From Chondrosia reniformis (Eukaryota > Porifera > Demospongiae > Chondrillida > Chondrillidae), in NCBI GenBank assembly GCA_947172415.1, contig OX359196.1, positions 7,255,901 through 7,319,900 of the forward strand: DNA of 64,000 nt, given 5' to 3'. How positions within the stretch are numbered: position 1 is the stretch's first letter; the number at the start of each line of letters is the position of its first letter. This document shows, in pieces, positions 48,001 to 60,828 of this stretch. The notes beneath the pieces were generated by a model. It did not search any database and had not been told where the DNA came from. It saw only the letters and a program-made list of their open reading frames with translations. The position numbers and the translations under genes are program-made.

Positions 48001-48607
48001 GTACTCTAATTGAGTAACTCAATAATGTTGTTTTGAAGTGGGAGTAGCTGTAGAACATCCTCCATAAACCTTTCCCTCAAATATACATGCCAATGGCTAG
48101 TATTATTAATTACACATTATTTCTTTTGTATGAATAATCTAAAGCACTGTATTCCTGTAGATGTGGTTGACATGCATATGAGGTTAAGGTAACATATAGA
48201 CTTGTTAGCTATAGGGAGAGTCCCCTGGCCATTAGTTTATGCATTTCTGATTGTGGTATCCCTTTCACAGCACCCGAGCATTGAAGCCTCTTCTATGAGT
48301 GAAGGCAGTCAGGAGGCACCTTCCTACATCACCCTGATCCCTCCAGGAGCACCTCAGCTGACAGTGAGTGCTTAATTTATTGTCCCATCAACTGTGATAT
48401 GGTTTATAAGTGCCCGACCATAGCTCTGTCTGATAACTGTATGTTTAGGCAGCTTAATAAGTATGTGTGTAATACTTATGTATTGACTTGATGAAACTGT
48501 GGATATTAAAATGTTCTGCATTTTCTATCCCTTTATAGATGATCGAAGATGAAGATGTTAGTAGGTGTTATTCATCTGATGTTAATTATGTTTGTTGTAA
48601 CTTGTGA
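42099..48607 (+). CDS. GAB/DOS-like PH-domain adaptor 2 with NPxY array, five exons
   Basis: Exons 42099-42170, 45815-46091, 46169-47856, 48271-48363 and 48539-48607 join in frame (about 732 residues). The PH domain begins in exon 1 (VKEGALIKSPP) and continues in exon 2 (KKWHKRYFILR, LDYYKS, INLEDCISVNAGLSHKK, YYLVAENKKDMDDWVKTLCE), very close to GAB family PH domains. Exon 3 is a long disordered tail. It contains ten NPxY motifs, six within a 20-residue (60-bp) tandem repeat at about 46650-46940, followed by PxxP-rich sequence. Near the C-terminus are YVKL, YTMI, YANI (Grb2-type pYxN), YVLM and YITL candidate phosphotyrosine sites. It probably docks SH2 and PTB proteins at a phosphoinositide-rich membrane. 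The last exon could splice on at GATGTTA|GTAGGT. Confidence 0.82.
42171..45814 (+). other. First intron of GAB-like gene 2 (3.6 kb)
   Basis: Long for this locus. Apart from a 45-bp minisatellite (44545-44840) and small local duplications (ACAAGCCTTGGAGCTGT twice near 43422 and 43444), nothing is recognised. Small open frames here show no family features. Confidence 0.6.
44545..44840 (+). repeat. 45-bp minisatellite
   Basis: Six or so copies of a 45-bp unit containing GTATTAGAGAGGTACTTTGG and TGAAGCATTTCTTCT. The unit is a multiple of three, which keeps a spurious minus-strand frame open. Confidence 0.85.
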
Positions 48608-50143
48608 TATAAAAAGTGTTCAGCTGTTAGGACATTAGTCCTTTCAACAACAAATACCAGACACAACAGACTGTTGGCTAGCCTCTGAAACCTGATAACT
48701 GCCTCTTGTAATAAGTTGAAGGCAGTCATCCCAACTCACCACAGAAGTAGTACCACACTGAAGGAGTACAAAATATCCAAAATAAGACTGTCACTGAACG
48801 TTTTTTTTTGGGGTGGGGGGTGGGGTGGGGAGCATAATTTGCAGTGATTATTTGCATTTCAGACATGAATGTAACTAGCACAGATAGACCTTAAGCTTTT
48901 TTTGAGGTGATCTGATCAAATACTCTCTCCCTGTAGGGGCCCCAGGGGTCATCCTAGGGGGTGGGGGTGGGTAGACTGTAGTTGATATGTATGTATATAG
49001 GACTAGGACCTCGAGTGTGTCTGTTTATATATAGCATCTTGTAGTGAAGTGTGTCAAATACCCCCAGCTGCTTGTTTATATTATTAATGATATTCATAGG
49101 CTAAGGAAGGAATTTTACCACCCTGTGTGCCATACTCGATGAATATCATTAGTGTGTACTTGTGGATTATGATACCTTCATCTTGTGTCATTTCTGTAGC
49201 CGTATACCATCACAAGAGTATAGTAGTTACGAGTTAAAAATATTATTTGTATTTTCAGGTGAGCACATTCAGTATGTGATGATATGTAACAGCTGTGATT
49301 TGCTAGCTAGTATAATGGACTTGTTCATATATATGTGTATATACTTACAGTCATTAGTCAAGTACCAGACAGTATATGCTACTACATATGACCACAACAA
49401 TGACCAGTGTGGAGATTGAATTTCCTATATAGGTGTTACTAATATGAAATATATCCATATCATGTCGTTATTGTGTGCGTTTATTAAGGTATATGAATAC
49501 TGCATACTCCTTTCCCATGTAGTAAATTCCTATTGGCTTGCTGATGCTTGCAAACTATTGGTGTAAATCATTTGTGAACATTACAGTATAGTAATTAACT
49601 ACATATATATATTTGTATATTAATTTAGTTTGATATTTATAATGTACATATTCAGTTATTGAGTAGTGAGAAGCCAGCTGGTTGTAAAGTTAAATGTATG
49701 CTCAAATAATCATACAAGAGTAGTACTCTCTAAGTGAAGATGTATTTAATGTGCTTAGTCACATATTTTATACATAAAATTGTCTAAATGTGGTCAACAT
49801 TAAGGAGTGCTTGGTGCATTGTTCTTGCACCTGGCTTGTTAGAATACAGTAGAATCTGTATGAATGGTTACCTCTAGGATGGGGGCAATTGCTTGGAGTG
49901 GGTACTTCAATCATGTCCCAAAATTGGAACCATTATTATTAAATCTTCATATTATTATTAATCCAGTCACCAATAAATACAGATAAATTAGAAAATGGTA
50001 AATGATGCATATAAATGAAGGTACATCCTTAATCACAGTTCGTTAACGTTATAAAATTACCATAAAATTAAATATTGAGTTTGGTTGAATAAAATACAGT
50101 ATTATATACTGCATGACAAACACATAGTAATACATCAATAATG
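48608..50143. other. Gene-free stretch
   Basis: Between the adaptor and the zinc-finger gene, whose 3' ends converge. A G-rich tract at about 48812-48832 and GGGGGTGGGGGTGGG near 48957 could form G-quadruplexes. Otherwise AT-rich with nothing recognised. Presumably holds both 3' UTRs. Confidence 0.5.
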
Positions 50144-51142
50144 TTAGCTATCAATATTGGGGGACATTGGACAGATTGGGTCAGTCTGGCTGAACAGACT
50201 AGTGTTCAGCTGACAGGGGTTGCTAACCAGGTGCAGCACAGAAGCAGGGCCAAGGGGAGGGACTGCACCAAACAGCGGGATAGGTAGGGCTGATATAAGC
50301 CGATTAGGTAAGAAGACTGGAATCGGAATGTGAGGAGATAATACTCCACTAGAAGGAGCGGCCACTTGTTGAAGGTATGCAGGCAGGAGCGGTGACTGCA
50401 GTATGGTACCAACTAAAGTGCTACTATTGTGAGAGCTTGGTGCTTCAGGGTTCACAGAGGGTGAGGGAGAAGAGACAGTACTAGTTTCAACAGAACTATT
50501 CGAAATGTAACGGTTTCTCTGCAGACCTCCAAAGCGAACCGAAGGACTGCGCTTATTAGAATGATAGCTTCGATAATGCTTTCTCATTGAGCTGGGGTCT
50601 GTATATCTTTTAGTGCACCCTGGGTGCTTGCACCTGTACGGTTTCTCTTCAAAGTGTGTCTTCATATGTTTGGCTCTGTCGCTGGTGTTGTTGAAGCGCT
50701 TTGTGCAGCCCGAATAGGAGCAAGGATATGGCTTTTCTCCCGTGTGTGTGCGGACATGCAACTTCATATTCTCCACTCGTGAGAAGCTTCGGTTACATCC
50801 TAAAATCTCACATTGGTAAGGACGTTCTCCTGTGTGGCATCGCAAATGAATGGAAAGTTTATAGCGAGCATCGAACAACTTTCCTTTTCTGGAACAATCT
50901 TTCCAGTAACACACAAGTCTAGAGAAGTCGTGATGCTGGTCTAAGTGTTGCGAGAGCAATTTAGCACTGGAAAATTCGGCATCACACCATCGTCCATTGG
51001 TTAATTTCCAACGACAAGTTCTTTTTTCTTCTTCGCCAGAAGACTGAATGTCTTCACTTGCTTCTTCTGCAGTCAAGCTACTGAGTTCCTCTCCCGATAC
51101 CTCTGAAGTGGTATATCCTGATGATTCGCCTTCACTGTTCAT
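50144..51142 (-). CDS. GLIS-type C2H2 zinc-finger transcription factor
   Basis: A 332-residue uninterrupted frame. Residues 1-40 are acidic and Ser-rich. Five tandem C2H2 fingers follow at about residues 43-71, 78-103, 111-133, 141-163 and 171-194. The first two have the wide Cys spacing and W residues of the GLI/GLIS/ZIC class. Finger 2 has [19 protein letters not shown], finger 3 [19 protein letters not shown], finger 4 [13 protein letters not shown] and finger 5 [13 protein letters not shown]. The finger 4-5 linker (THFEEKPY) lacks the extra residue usual in GLI (THSNEKPY after an additional Asn/Arg), which favours GLIS. The C-terminal ~130 residues are Pro/Ser-rich. Function: nuclear DNA binding, known in the family from GC-rich consensus sites. 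An additional 5' coding exon is possible but not needed. Confidence 0.82.
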   Translation of the reverse strand: MNSEGESSGYTTSEVSGEELSSLTAEEASEDIQSSGEEEKRTCRWKLTNGRWCDAEFSSAKLLSQHLDQHHDFSRLVCYWKDCSRKGKLFDARYKLSIHLRCHTGERPYQCEILGCNRSFSRVENMKLHVRTHTGEKPYPCSYSGCTKRFNNTSDRAKHMKTHFEEKPYRCKHPGCTKRYTDPSSMRKHYRSYHSNKRSPSVRFGGLQRNRYISNSSVETSTVSSPSPSVNPEAPSSHNSSTLVGTILQSPLLPAYLQQVAAPSSGVLSPHIPIPVFLPNRLISALPIPLFGAVPPLGPASVLHLVSNPCQLNTSLFSQTDPICPMSPNIDS

Positions 51143-51790
51143 CGTCTACACAAAGGCAACACGGATTACATTCAAAATTGTTCCTAAACTATTTTCGAAA
51201 ATGCGTGTGGCAAAATGAGCTGGAACATTAGGATTTAAAAGTTAGGTCCTTCCTCAGCAAAACATCTAAATTACCCGGGATCTAGTTCTAAACCTTCCCC
51301 CTCCCTTAAACAATCTCCGCTTCTCCGTACTTAGTGTACTCTATCGGAACGTACAGCTCTGTGTCACCGTTGACCGTGGTCTCGTGTAGTTATGAGCACT
51401 CACCCCCGATCTTGACTGTGTTCTAGTCCTAGTAATGGCAGCGCCACCAGTTGAAGAACTTCTCGACATGCGTTTTGAACTCATAGTAGACACAGAACGT
51501 CAACACACACATTCGTACTAGAACTAGAAACAACAAAAATAGCCAGATGGCGAAAGATGCAATAAACTTGTCAAATTTTCCGGGAAAACCGCCCACATGA
51601 CAATAGGATATCCTGGTTATACGGGATCTCTGTGGAATTCAATTAGCGACCCGGAAATAGTGCAGGAAAATTGTGGGAGCACTTCATAAATTTATAATTT
51701 ATAATTATATTATTGCAATATATAGATTTTCATATACTCTTATATGCCATCGAAAAGAGAGGTGACCTGTGCAATGTTAACGTTGCAGTT
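51143..51790 (-). other. Intergenic gap upstream of the GLIS-type gene
   Basis: No coding signal. It should contain the promoter of the zinc-finger gene and the 3' UTR of WDR55, both on the minus strand. No motif is distinctive enough to claim. Confidence 0.4.
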
Positions 51791-54700
51791 TTACAAATCA
51801 GAAAAGAAAGCTGTGTTACCCTTCTCAGAGCTGGTGTGTTTATTTCGTTTTCTCTTAATTTTAGTACTTATTTTCTTTGTTTTCTTCTTTTTTGTTCTTT
51901 TCTTCTCTTCCTCTTCCGAACTATCACTGCTATGTGAGTCAAGAGATAGTCTCTTGAGACTTTTCCTTAATGCATCATTCAGAGACCAAAGCCTAACGCC
52001 ATGCTCTGCACTGCTGACCAGTCTGACATTATTCTCATCTCCACTGAATATAGCTACATTAGATACAGGTAGGCCATCGCCATGGGAACCAATCTCAGTC
52101 AAAATCCTGTTGGGAAGTATCTGGCATGCTCTAAAATAAGAAGGAAGAATATGTATTTCACTGGTACAGCAACAGACAAACAAGGAAACAAGTTGTTTAG
52201 AGTAAACTTGTTTGGTAACAAGGCTGAGTTTCAAAGCAAGCATGACAGTTATATAGTTACTAAAGTGAAGTGTAATATTACATATCTCAAAAAGTCAGAT
52301 GTCAAAATTGAAATAAGATAACTACAAGTTATGTAATCTTTAACTATATATTATTTGTCCAATAATATTACTAGTACTTGTACTAAATCCTTTAAATTTG
52401 ATACATACACTACGTATGTGTACAGCTTGTTCTGTTGGGCTAAAAACTGGTAAATCAGGTAGGCTTTGACATAATTTTTTATAGCAAATATGATTAATAT
52501 GGTCAAACAGGCAATATACAGACATGTAGACTTGCATTGAATGAAATAAAATTTGTCTTTGGCATGAATAAGTTCAGTAACAGTTTTACCTATACATAAA
52601 TAGGCTTTGACATAATGGAAAATACTGTATAGTTTGATTTCAAATATTTGGAATATTCTTACAACCCTAAAGGTTTACCAGGAAGGAAAGAGGTACGTTG
52701 TAAATATTAGGCTGGCTACTGGAGAATACCCCAAGTGACCACTTCTACAGGCGGCCATGTTTATTGGGCTGGCTACTGGAGAATACCCCAAGTTCTACAG
52801 GTGGCCATGTTTATTTCTCCCAAGTGAACCAACACCACAAACCTTACAGAGCCGTCCATGCACCCAGTGCACACAACGCTGGGGGAGACCTTGACCATGC
52901 AGTCGACAGACTGTGGGTGGCCTGTAAAGCGATCAGTGACATCTCCCCAGAGATTCCAAGTGTATAGTCCAATCACTCCTTCTCCATCGCCAACAACAAC
53001 TTTTGTTTCACCCTACAAAGGTTCCAAATCAGCACTATTAACAGCATTAAGTGAAATACAGCGTAAAAGTGTATACAATATAGACATCTCTTCAAAAGTC
53101 ATAGCTCAAAACTTCCAGACTCCTCTATAGATCAGTGCAGTAACTGGAGAGATACATTTCAATAATTATACTTGTTGTCACACAAATGTACTGCATTGCC
53201 ACTAATACAAGTACAGTACACCACATATCTTTCAGTTATGGTTAAGGGTATGTACACATAGAATAACTTATACCAAGTGACAACTGACCTTCACAATCTC
53301 AACACATAACAATTCACTTTCACACTGATCTGATTTTTCTAGTAAACTTTTCTTTCGAAGATCACAACAAGAGAGTGTGCCATCTCCACTGAAAACAGGA
53401 AACAATTACATCTGATCACATGCTATAAAACAATATCTATCAATCTGATGTATACAAAGACAACAATATCTTTGACTTGATCACATCAGAGAGACCACTA
53501 TTTAGTAACTTGTGTAATACAATATATGCCTTGCTAATCTGCTAATCTTGACAAATATTATATCAGGAACCTATTTTAGATGCTAAAGTATAATATGTGT
53601 GATATTACAGAGAAACTTTGTGAATATATTAGAAGAAAATGTATCTTCTGTCGCACATAATTAATTCAAAGTTATATTTCTACTGCATATCACAACATCT
53701 TGCTATTATAAGAGAAGCATCTGTAACAAATACAAGTAAGTATATTGTATTTTCTGATTGTGTTGTTTACACACATTGGAAAGTGACTCATCCTAAAACT
53801 AGTTTCAACATATACTTCTAAAATTATACTAATAAAAGTGTCAAAGATATTCAAGCTCTACACTAGAGTATGTTCTGTACACCAACCTTGTGAAGAGGAG
53901 GATGGACCTATCACTGCTGGTGGCAAAGTCAGAGATAAAGTCGCTATTCTCTTTCAGCTCAGAGACACACTTATCTTGTCTCATGTCCCAAAACTGTGAA
54001 AGAGGGAAGTAACAACAGGGTAGCTAAGCAACAGTAACTTAGCAACAGTAGCTTAGCAACGATACTAAAAAATGTAGGAGAAAGCTAAAGTATTGACCTT
54101 ATTTCTCAAAATTCAAAAACTTAAGTTACTGGACCAGCATATTCATTGAATTTGCTGCTATTATGTGCTAAATTTATATTCCTAAATTTCTAACAACCTA
54201 GAACAGAAGCCATTTTATTTACAATGATACATTGCCAATTTTCTGTATATACCACGTATCTACTCATTTTATAATGTGATAAATAATTAGCTGCATATTT
54301 TGTTCATACAATGGGAAATGCCATCGTACATTGCATGTATACCTTAACATGTCCTCCATCATCTCCTGTCACCACCTTGTGGTTAGCAGTGACATGCATG
54401 CTGTAGACGGGGGAGGCATGGACCCCATGGATCCTCCTTACCACTCTCTGACTCTCCACGTCCAGCACAGAGAGGCTCCTGTCCCTTGAACTTGAATAGA
54501 TACCTCGACACCAAGAGAAACAGACTGTTTGTTAATACCAAGAATATATATCACAAACAACTATTTGTACACCATCATTTTAGGATCCTAGCAACAGTGC
54601 TAACTCCAGCCAAAATAAGACCTTGGTCACTTGGCTGGTTTAGTGTAGTGTAATTCCAGTGATTAACCATAGCATACTCTACTAACTTTGTCCATCTTTT

Positions 54701-54835
54701 GAAAACCTGGTGACCCTGCACGATCCACTGTGGGCTGGGAGCTCTGTCTTGTTCCAGGGCACGTCCTCCCTGCTATTGCCACTTTCTGATTGCGACACAT
54801 CCACAGAGCAGCGCTTACATCTAAAGTTGTCAACC

Positions 54836-54875
<40 letters not shown>

Positions 54876-55098
54876 GAGCAGGAAGGCCTGTATCATACAA
54901 AGCAACGGACAGGAATTGGTATTTATTAAACCAATTTGTGTTAGGATGACTGCCATCATTTCATGTATGCAGGCTTTACAGAAACATTTCCCCGTTAATC
55001 AGACCAGATACGAATATCTCTTCAGAAGGATGACAGTCCAACGACGTCACCCAGTCTGAAAACTCGAGTTCTCCCAACAAATTAACTTCGGCCGCCAT
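51791..55098 (-). CDS. WDR55: WDR55 homologue, seven exons
   Basis: On the minus strand exons 55098-54980, 54820-54687, 54503-54343, 53993-53887, 53388-53289, 53012-52843 and 52130-51791 join in frame to about 376 residues, close to human WDR55 (383). WD-repeat signatures run in order: LDCHPSEEIFVSGLINGEMF, RVTRFSKDGQ, SRDRSLSVLDVESQRV, KVVTGDDGGHVKFWDMRQDK, GDGTLSCCDLRKKSL, VVVGDGEGVIGLYTWN and GCMDGSVRACQILPNRI, the last matching the distinctive ILPNR segment of the family. The Lys/Ser-rich tail (EEEEKKRTKKKKTKK) is typical of the nucleolar end. In other animals the protein is nucleolar and needed for rRNA processing. The start chosen is MAAEV; an in-frame ATG at 55182 would add 28 residues. 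Intron 1 holds an AAT microsatellite. Confidence 0.9.
52711..52820. repeat. 57-bp tandem duplication in WDR55 intron 6
   Basis: GCTGGCTACTGGAGAATACC starts at 52711 and again at 52768, and the similarity continues through TTCTACAGG.GGCCATGTTTATT. It lies at the 3' splice side of the exon ending at 52843, in intron sequence. Confidence 0.8.
54838..54872. repeat. AAT/GAT microsatellite
   Basis: Runs of AAT and then GATAAT inside WDR55 intron 1, close to the acceptor at 54821. It makes poly-Ile and poly-Asn frames that are not coding. Confidence 0.9.
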
Positions 55099-55589
55099 AT
55101 TATCGATCGGGGAAATCCCAAACCCAGTAGAGAATGGGCGTGCCCTATAATTCGCTTCAGATTTAAGATTTACAATCACCAAGGTAAAGTCTAAGATTTA
55201 CAATAATGTTGTGCTAACGTGAGGTCACTTCTCCTATTTAAAGAGATTATGGGATACTTTAGGTTTGAGACTAGATCATAAGAGGTCGTTCGTCGGTGAG
55301 TGCCGACAAAATTTGTAATATGGCCGATTATTAACATAATGTAATTGAAAATTGTAGGCTAGTTTACCTAATCCAACACGGCGTTACAGTGCACCACCAT
55401 CTGCCTCTATTTCTCTAACCTTAAACTGCGTTAATTTGTAAGACTCCTTAAAGCTTTGGCTTGATAATTGATTGTAGTCAGTTTCCTTATATCTTAAACG
55501 AATTTTACCTACAACTCTTGATTCACTCGAAATGTGCATATACAGCATCTATATTTAATGGTGTAAAATACATTATATTTTGTAGGATC
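55099..55589. promoter_or_regulatory. Divergent promoter region between WDR55 and the ankyrin gene
   Basis: The two genes start 491 bp apart on opposite strands. A donor CG|GTGAGT at 55295/55296 and an acceptor TTTGTAG at 55585, four bases before the ankyrin ATG, suggest a ~290-bp 5' UTR intron. Shared promoter use is inferred from spacing alone. Confidence 0.45.
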
Positions 55590-58500
55590 ATGTCATCTGA
55601 TGAGGATATCGGAGCATCACATAGCCAACCTGAGCAAGAGAGTGAAGAGAGCCAAAAGTTAGAAGAAACTCAATCTCAATGCGTAGTTTCAAATCCTTTT
55701 CCAATTACCACCGATGAATCAGATACTAAACATTCTGCACCTCTCAGAAATGTTCCTACTACCAGTATCTCGTGTAAGCAATATGTCGCAGTCTATGGGA
55801 ATTGTATTGACAAAGATGGTAAAGTGAATATTATTACCAGTACCGAACCACCTGTGCCAGTTCCCAGACCCCCTTCTAATTCTCAGGGAACGGTTTGCAA
55901 CTTTAGTGTCAAGTTTGCCAACACCATATCACAAATACAGAAAAAGATGGAAACCTGTGAGCAGTTCTTAAACATAGCAAGTTACATTAGTGGGCCCAAT
56001 CCTGAAGATTGTATCTTTCCTGAAGCTGCAGAGGCAGAGAGCGTGAAAGGTTTTTTTCAACTTGCTTGCAGAAAAAAATGGTGGCACTGGTTGGACTACC
56101 AACGATTGCAGCTACTGTTAACTGCAATTCAATGCCCAGAAGCTCAGAATATTCTTGATTCTTACAGTAATGATTTATATGCGCATATCTGTGAACGGCT
56201 AGGAGCAGTTGATAAAGAGATTGCTCCTGCTACTGAAAATGAGGTTATACTGGAGATGAAATGTAAATGTGATCCTGAGAATCTTAGCCTCCAATTTGTC
56301 ATGCAACACAAGGCCTTTCTGAAGAAATGCCTAAATATCCCGTTTGAATCCTTCTCATTTATACAACAGTGCTCAGGATGCACTCTCACGCGGTGGAGGA
56401 TCCACTCACCCATTCAAGCTGAGGTTGCCAAGAAGAACCTCCAACAGCTGGGTAGACCCTTGGAGGAACAAGTGGAGGAAGGAGGATTCATCATTTACTC
56501 CACCAGAGTCTCTCTAGACATCAAATGTGTTATGAAACCTGTGGAAATGCAAAGTATGGATTCTTATGTACATCTAGAATTTTGTGGTTTTCATGTATTG
56601 GTATTTGCCTAGTTTCTTAAAATGCAAATGACTTGAAAAATTAAGTTACACACAAAATATGGATTTAATAAAAGCTGTAAGATTTTGTCTCAGTTTATGA
56701 CAATATTTATGTTTTTCATTCAAAGCATATCCAGTGGAATGTCTAGCCAAGTTGTGTGTCCCAAATATATGTAAGGAAGATTTTAAGGCTCTCATGAAAA
56801 ATGCAGTCAAGAAAAATGACAAGAAATTGCTTAAGAAGCTTCTAACAGGATGGCCATCCCACTTGAGTCCAAGTCACAAAGATGAGGATTATACAGTAGT
56901 AGAGGTTAATCTGAATCCTTTCATAGTTACATAATATGTCATGTGCAATTAGGTGTTCATATAAAGTGTTAGGTTTAGCTCTAAGAGAATAGTCCATTGA
57001 GCTACAAGTAAGAATAATCAAAAATATAAAGGCTTGTTGCAAAAAACTTGAATTGATTCAATCATTCATGCTACTATACGATTTACATATATTCAGAAAC
57101 TTTGGTATGACTACTTTCTTCAATTTGATTGACTGCTCTTGATTGCTATCGACATACCAACTAATATTAGAGTATGGAGTTTTTTGTAGCAATTAAGTAT
57201 GCATGTGTCTTTACAAAGGAACCGTTCTCATCTTGTGGTGTAGGAAGGTGTTGAATTTACCATGGTGGCATTGGCTGCTAAAGAAGACTTTTGTGAATGC
57301 CTGGAGTTGTTGCTCAAGTAGGTTACCTTGCAAGTGAGTGTAGACAAATTTGACCAATTGACTTTTCCTTCCCACAGACATGGATTTCATCCTGCTATAG
57401 CCACAAGTGCTGGACCATTACCCCTACATTTTGCCTGTGCTAAACAATGCATAAAGTGTGTACAAGAGTTGACTGCAAGCAACCTTGGCTTGACTGTTAG
57501 TGTTATGCACTGCACGGTATTATTGTGCAGCAACAGTAGTGACTTCTTAATTATGAATAATCAAACTTGACTTCTAATAATTGAACTTAATAATAGTGGA
57601 ATAAATTTATTAGCCATGTGTTCATCTTATCACATGCAGGGACTTCAGTGGGCCAAGGAATTTCTGGAAGGTTGCAAAGACCTCACCAGTGACACTGCCT
57701 TAGCTGTCAGTAAAGCATTTAAAAGGTAATTCTAATAGACTCCTGTTTCATACAATTGTTAAGGGATTCAGATGAATAGATATTTGTTGCTAAGACTAGA
57801 GTGTTCAAGTCAAGAAAGCTGTAGTGATTCATAATATACTGTTATCTATTCAACTGGCTTGAACAGCTTAGTGATAAATTGGTAATTAAATGTTTTCTTT
57901 AGGCGCCAAAAGGAGATAGTAAGGCCTGCACTCAGCGAGATGACTGAAACTGGAATATTTGTAGCAGACAAATTTGAAAAAGGAGATTTACTGAATTCAA
58001 AAGTCAGTCTAGCTTGCATGACATTATCTGGCATATGGACTGATTTTTAAAACTAACATTCCTTTATAAAGGAAAATAGTGGAAGGACCCCGATGCTAAC
58101 AGCAGTACATAATGATCATGTTTCAGTTATTAAAGGCCTACAGGAAGTAAGATTCACATACTGTATGTATCAGAATTCTTACATATAAATTTGTATCTAA
58201 TGGATACTTGCAAATTAGTACGTACTTCATTTTTTTCTAATGTTGGCATGCACATATACTTCTACAGGAATTCATGCAATGTAGAGAAATTAGAGCTAAG
58301 ATGTGATGTGGCAGAGATGGCCATTTCAATTACATTTGTTCTTGTTTCTATAGCAAGGAGTTGAGCTGATCCAAAGGAACCAGTTAACAGGAGAAACTAC
58401 TTTGCACATAGCGGCTGCTTCTACAGCACCAGACACGTCAATATTGGAAGTGGTGATCAGTGAAATGATGAACAAGAAGCCTAACATTGGTGAAGGAGGA

Positions 58501-60828
58501 GAGCCATCATCTCCTCTTGAGAGAGCACTTTGGGATATAAACTGCAAGGATAGAAAAAATCAGACTGCACTTGAAATTGCAGCTAAGAGACGTACGTATG
58601 TTCTACTTGTAGCAATCTGATGTATATACAAATGTATGTATATATGACCAGCATAGAGATATGGATGTTCAAATTTGTACAGCAAGTAATTGAATAAAAT
58701 GGTCGATACCTCTTTAGGTAATTTGCCATTTGTGAAGCTGCTTCTTGCAAAGGGTGCCCATACTTGTGTACCAGACTCTAAAGGACAGCTCTTGTCTAAT
58801 TTACAGTATGAAGTGAACCACTACATTGAAGAAGCAAGAAAAAGTCAAATAAAGAAGTACTTATGCTATTTGATAAATCTGAATGTCTCATAGCTTACCA
58901 TTATGTAATATATTACAGACTTGTTTGTGCTTTAAAGTTCAAGAAGTCTCTAAAAGAATTCAGGATGGTGTGGCAGGTATAGTTTTAAGTAATTTTCAGT
59001 GCATGTTCATGCATTTGTGATCCAATGTTTTGCAGTTTCTACACACCCTGTGTCTATAGGATTGCTTGGTGTTCCATCTCATCATCTATGCAGGACCCGT
59101 ATGACCACAACTTGAGGGACAGTAATGGAGACAGTATGATCATGATAGCAGCTGGTTATGCAAGGACTGATGTCTTCCAGTTTCTGTTGGAATCTCTAGC
59201 AAACTGTCCTGAAGATGCATTAGTGTCTCCAAATCAGCACAGTTCTCATATACAAGCTATTTGTTCACCATTAGAAAGTATTAGTTTTGAGGTCTCAGAC
59301 GAAAGAGCATTCAAAGGTAAATTGTACTTGCAATCATATCTTAATTATTTATATGTTTATGTCTTATAATTAGGGGCTGAAAAACTTGATAGCAAATCAA
59401 CTGAGACAAAGAGAAGTCTTGCAGAAGAAGGAGCCATTGAAACCTATCTTTGTTACATCACAGCTAACAGTATTACTGGACAGACGGCTGCTCATTTAGC
59501 AGCTGAAAAGAACATGTAGGTAGAATTATAACTTGATAGTGTGATAGGAATTCTAGGGAGATCAGCCATTAAATAACATTACATTTTACTAGCCAACATG
59601 TAGTGCAATCTTTTAGTAAGACCTGCTATGAAACAGCTGGTTGGACATTAAAGTGTAGACCTACTATATAGCTAGCTGTTACAAGTATCACTATATCATT
59701 ATATGACAACAATAAAGAGGAACTAGTTAAAATCATGAGTTAATAGAATTGATTTTGTTAAAGGAGGAGACATCTATTCCTCTTTACTTATTTATATTTT
59801 GTTTAACAGGCATACCAATTTTGCTCAGATCATCAAGAAAGCTCCTGCATGCATGAACGCCCTAGATAATGATACAAGTACACCTGCTCATATAGCTGCA
59901 AAATTGACTCACAAGAAGATACTGCAACTTCTAATTGTAAGTAAATCAGTTCTTGTTTTACAAATACGCACATTAAACGAATATATACAGTAACTGATTC
60001 TACACACAAACTGACGTGGCTTATCATATTGTGCAATAGGAACACTCTGCAAACTTTTCTATTAAGGATAGGAGTGGTGAATTCCCAGATCAACTTCTGT
60101 CTTCAAGTCTAAATTTACGTTATATCAAACGAAAAGTAAGTAAGATGTACGTATGTACGTATATATGCATAAACATTTGATGCCATTAAACACTATTCAT
60201 CATCTTATAGATGACAGCCAAGAGGATTCAAAACTGTAAGAAGTAAGTTAAGTATGCATACATTTCTTTCAACCAAATACTTTTCATGGATAGTTGATAG
60301 TTGCTTGGTTATAGAATATACCACATACTCTATGGTTGATTTTTACTGTATACAATATGTGTGTATGGTAGCCAGTGGATCAATATACTCTTGTGTTTTC
60401 TCACTCTGGTGTGATATTACAATCCTCTCATTTGGTAGGAGGGAACGAACAGAACAAGTGGTGTGCTCTTCTGTCACAAGTCATGCCAGTGATTACATTC
60501 CTTTATACACTTCACCTTTACCGTTGCCTGCTCCTCATTTTGATAAGTGTAAGTTTGCATTACCAGTCGAGTTGACACTGTACAATGTCCTCTAAATGTA
60601 TTTAATATATTGAAGTTGTCTATTGTAGTTCTCTTTTACTTTTTTAAAGTATCTAACATTGTAGACACAGTCAATTAGGACCTTGCAGTGTACCTATGAA
60701 GATGCCATTTGATCAGTTCTAGACTGATTAAATCTGCTACTTTTCTACCAATGAGTACTTTATGGCTTGTGTCAGTAAAATGTACATGTAAATACATCAC
60801 TTAATTCCTTTTTAGGCCCTACTACTGA
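55590..60828 (+). CDS. Ankyrin-repeat protein with a novel N-terminal region, 17 exons
   Basis: Exons 55590-56553, 56726-56904, 57244-57317, 57378-57495, 57640-57725, 57903-58002, 58072-58146, 58354-58591, 58718-58856, 58919-58976, 59094-59316, 59374-59515, 59810-59936, 60040-60135, 60211-60242, 60439-60546 and 60816-60828 join in frame (about 923 residues). The N-terminal ~320 residues contain KKWWHWLDYQRLQLLL and later FIQQCSGCTLTRWRI. This resembles a module seen beside death-fold domains in sponge and cnidarian proteins: an aromatic-LDYxLL motif, then a Gly/Ser turn and a Trp strand. Ankyrin-type units follow: GPLPLHFACAKQC, SGRTPMLTAVHND, GETTLHIAAAST, NQTALEIAAKR, NGDSMIMIAAGYA, GQTAAHLAAEKN and TSTPAHIAAKLTH. 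Probably a cytosolic scaffold. Repeat borders and the small last exons are less certain than the core. No specific orthologue is recognised. Confidence 0.75.

Noticed and set aside
55461..55589. N-terminal extension of the ankyrin protein
   Set aside because: The segment ends in a good splice acceptor four bases before ATG and has the composition of an intron, not of the acidic N-terminus.
60254..60595. 113-codon frame containing hydrophobic stretches
   Set aside because: Its downstream part is exon 16 of the ankyrin gene. The upstream part is intron, with a clear acceptor at 60438.
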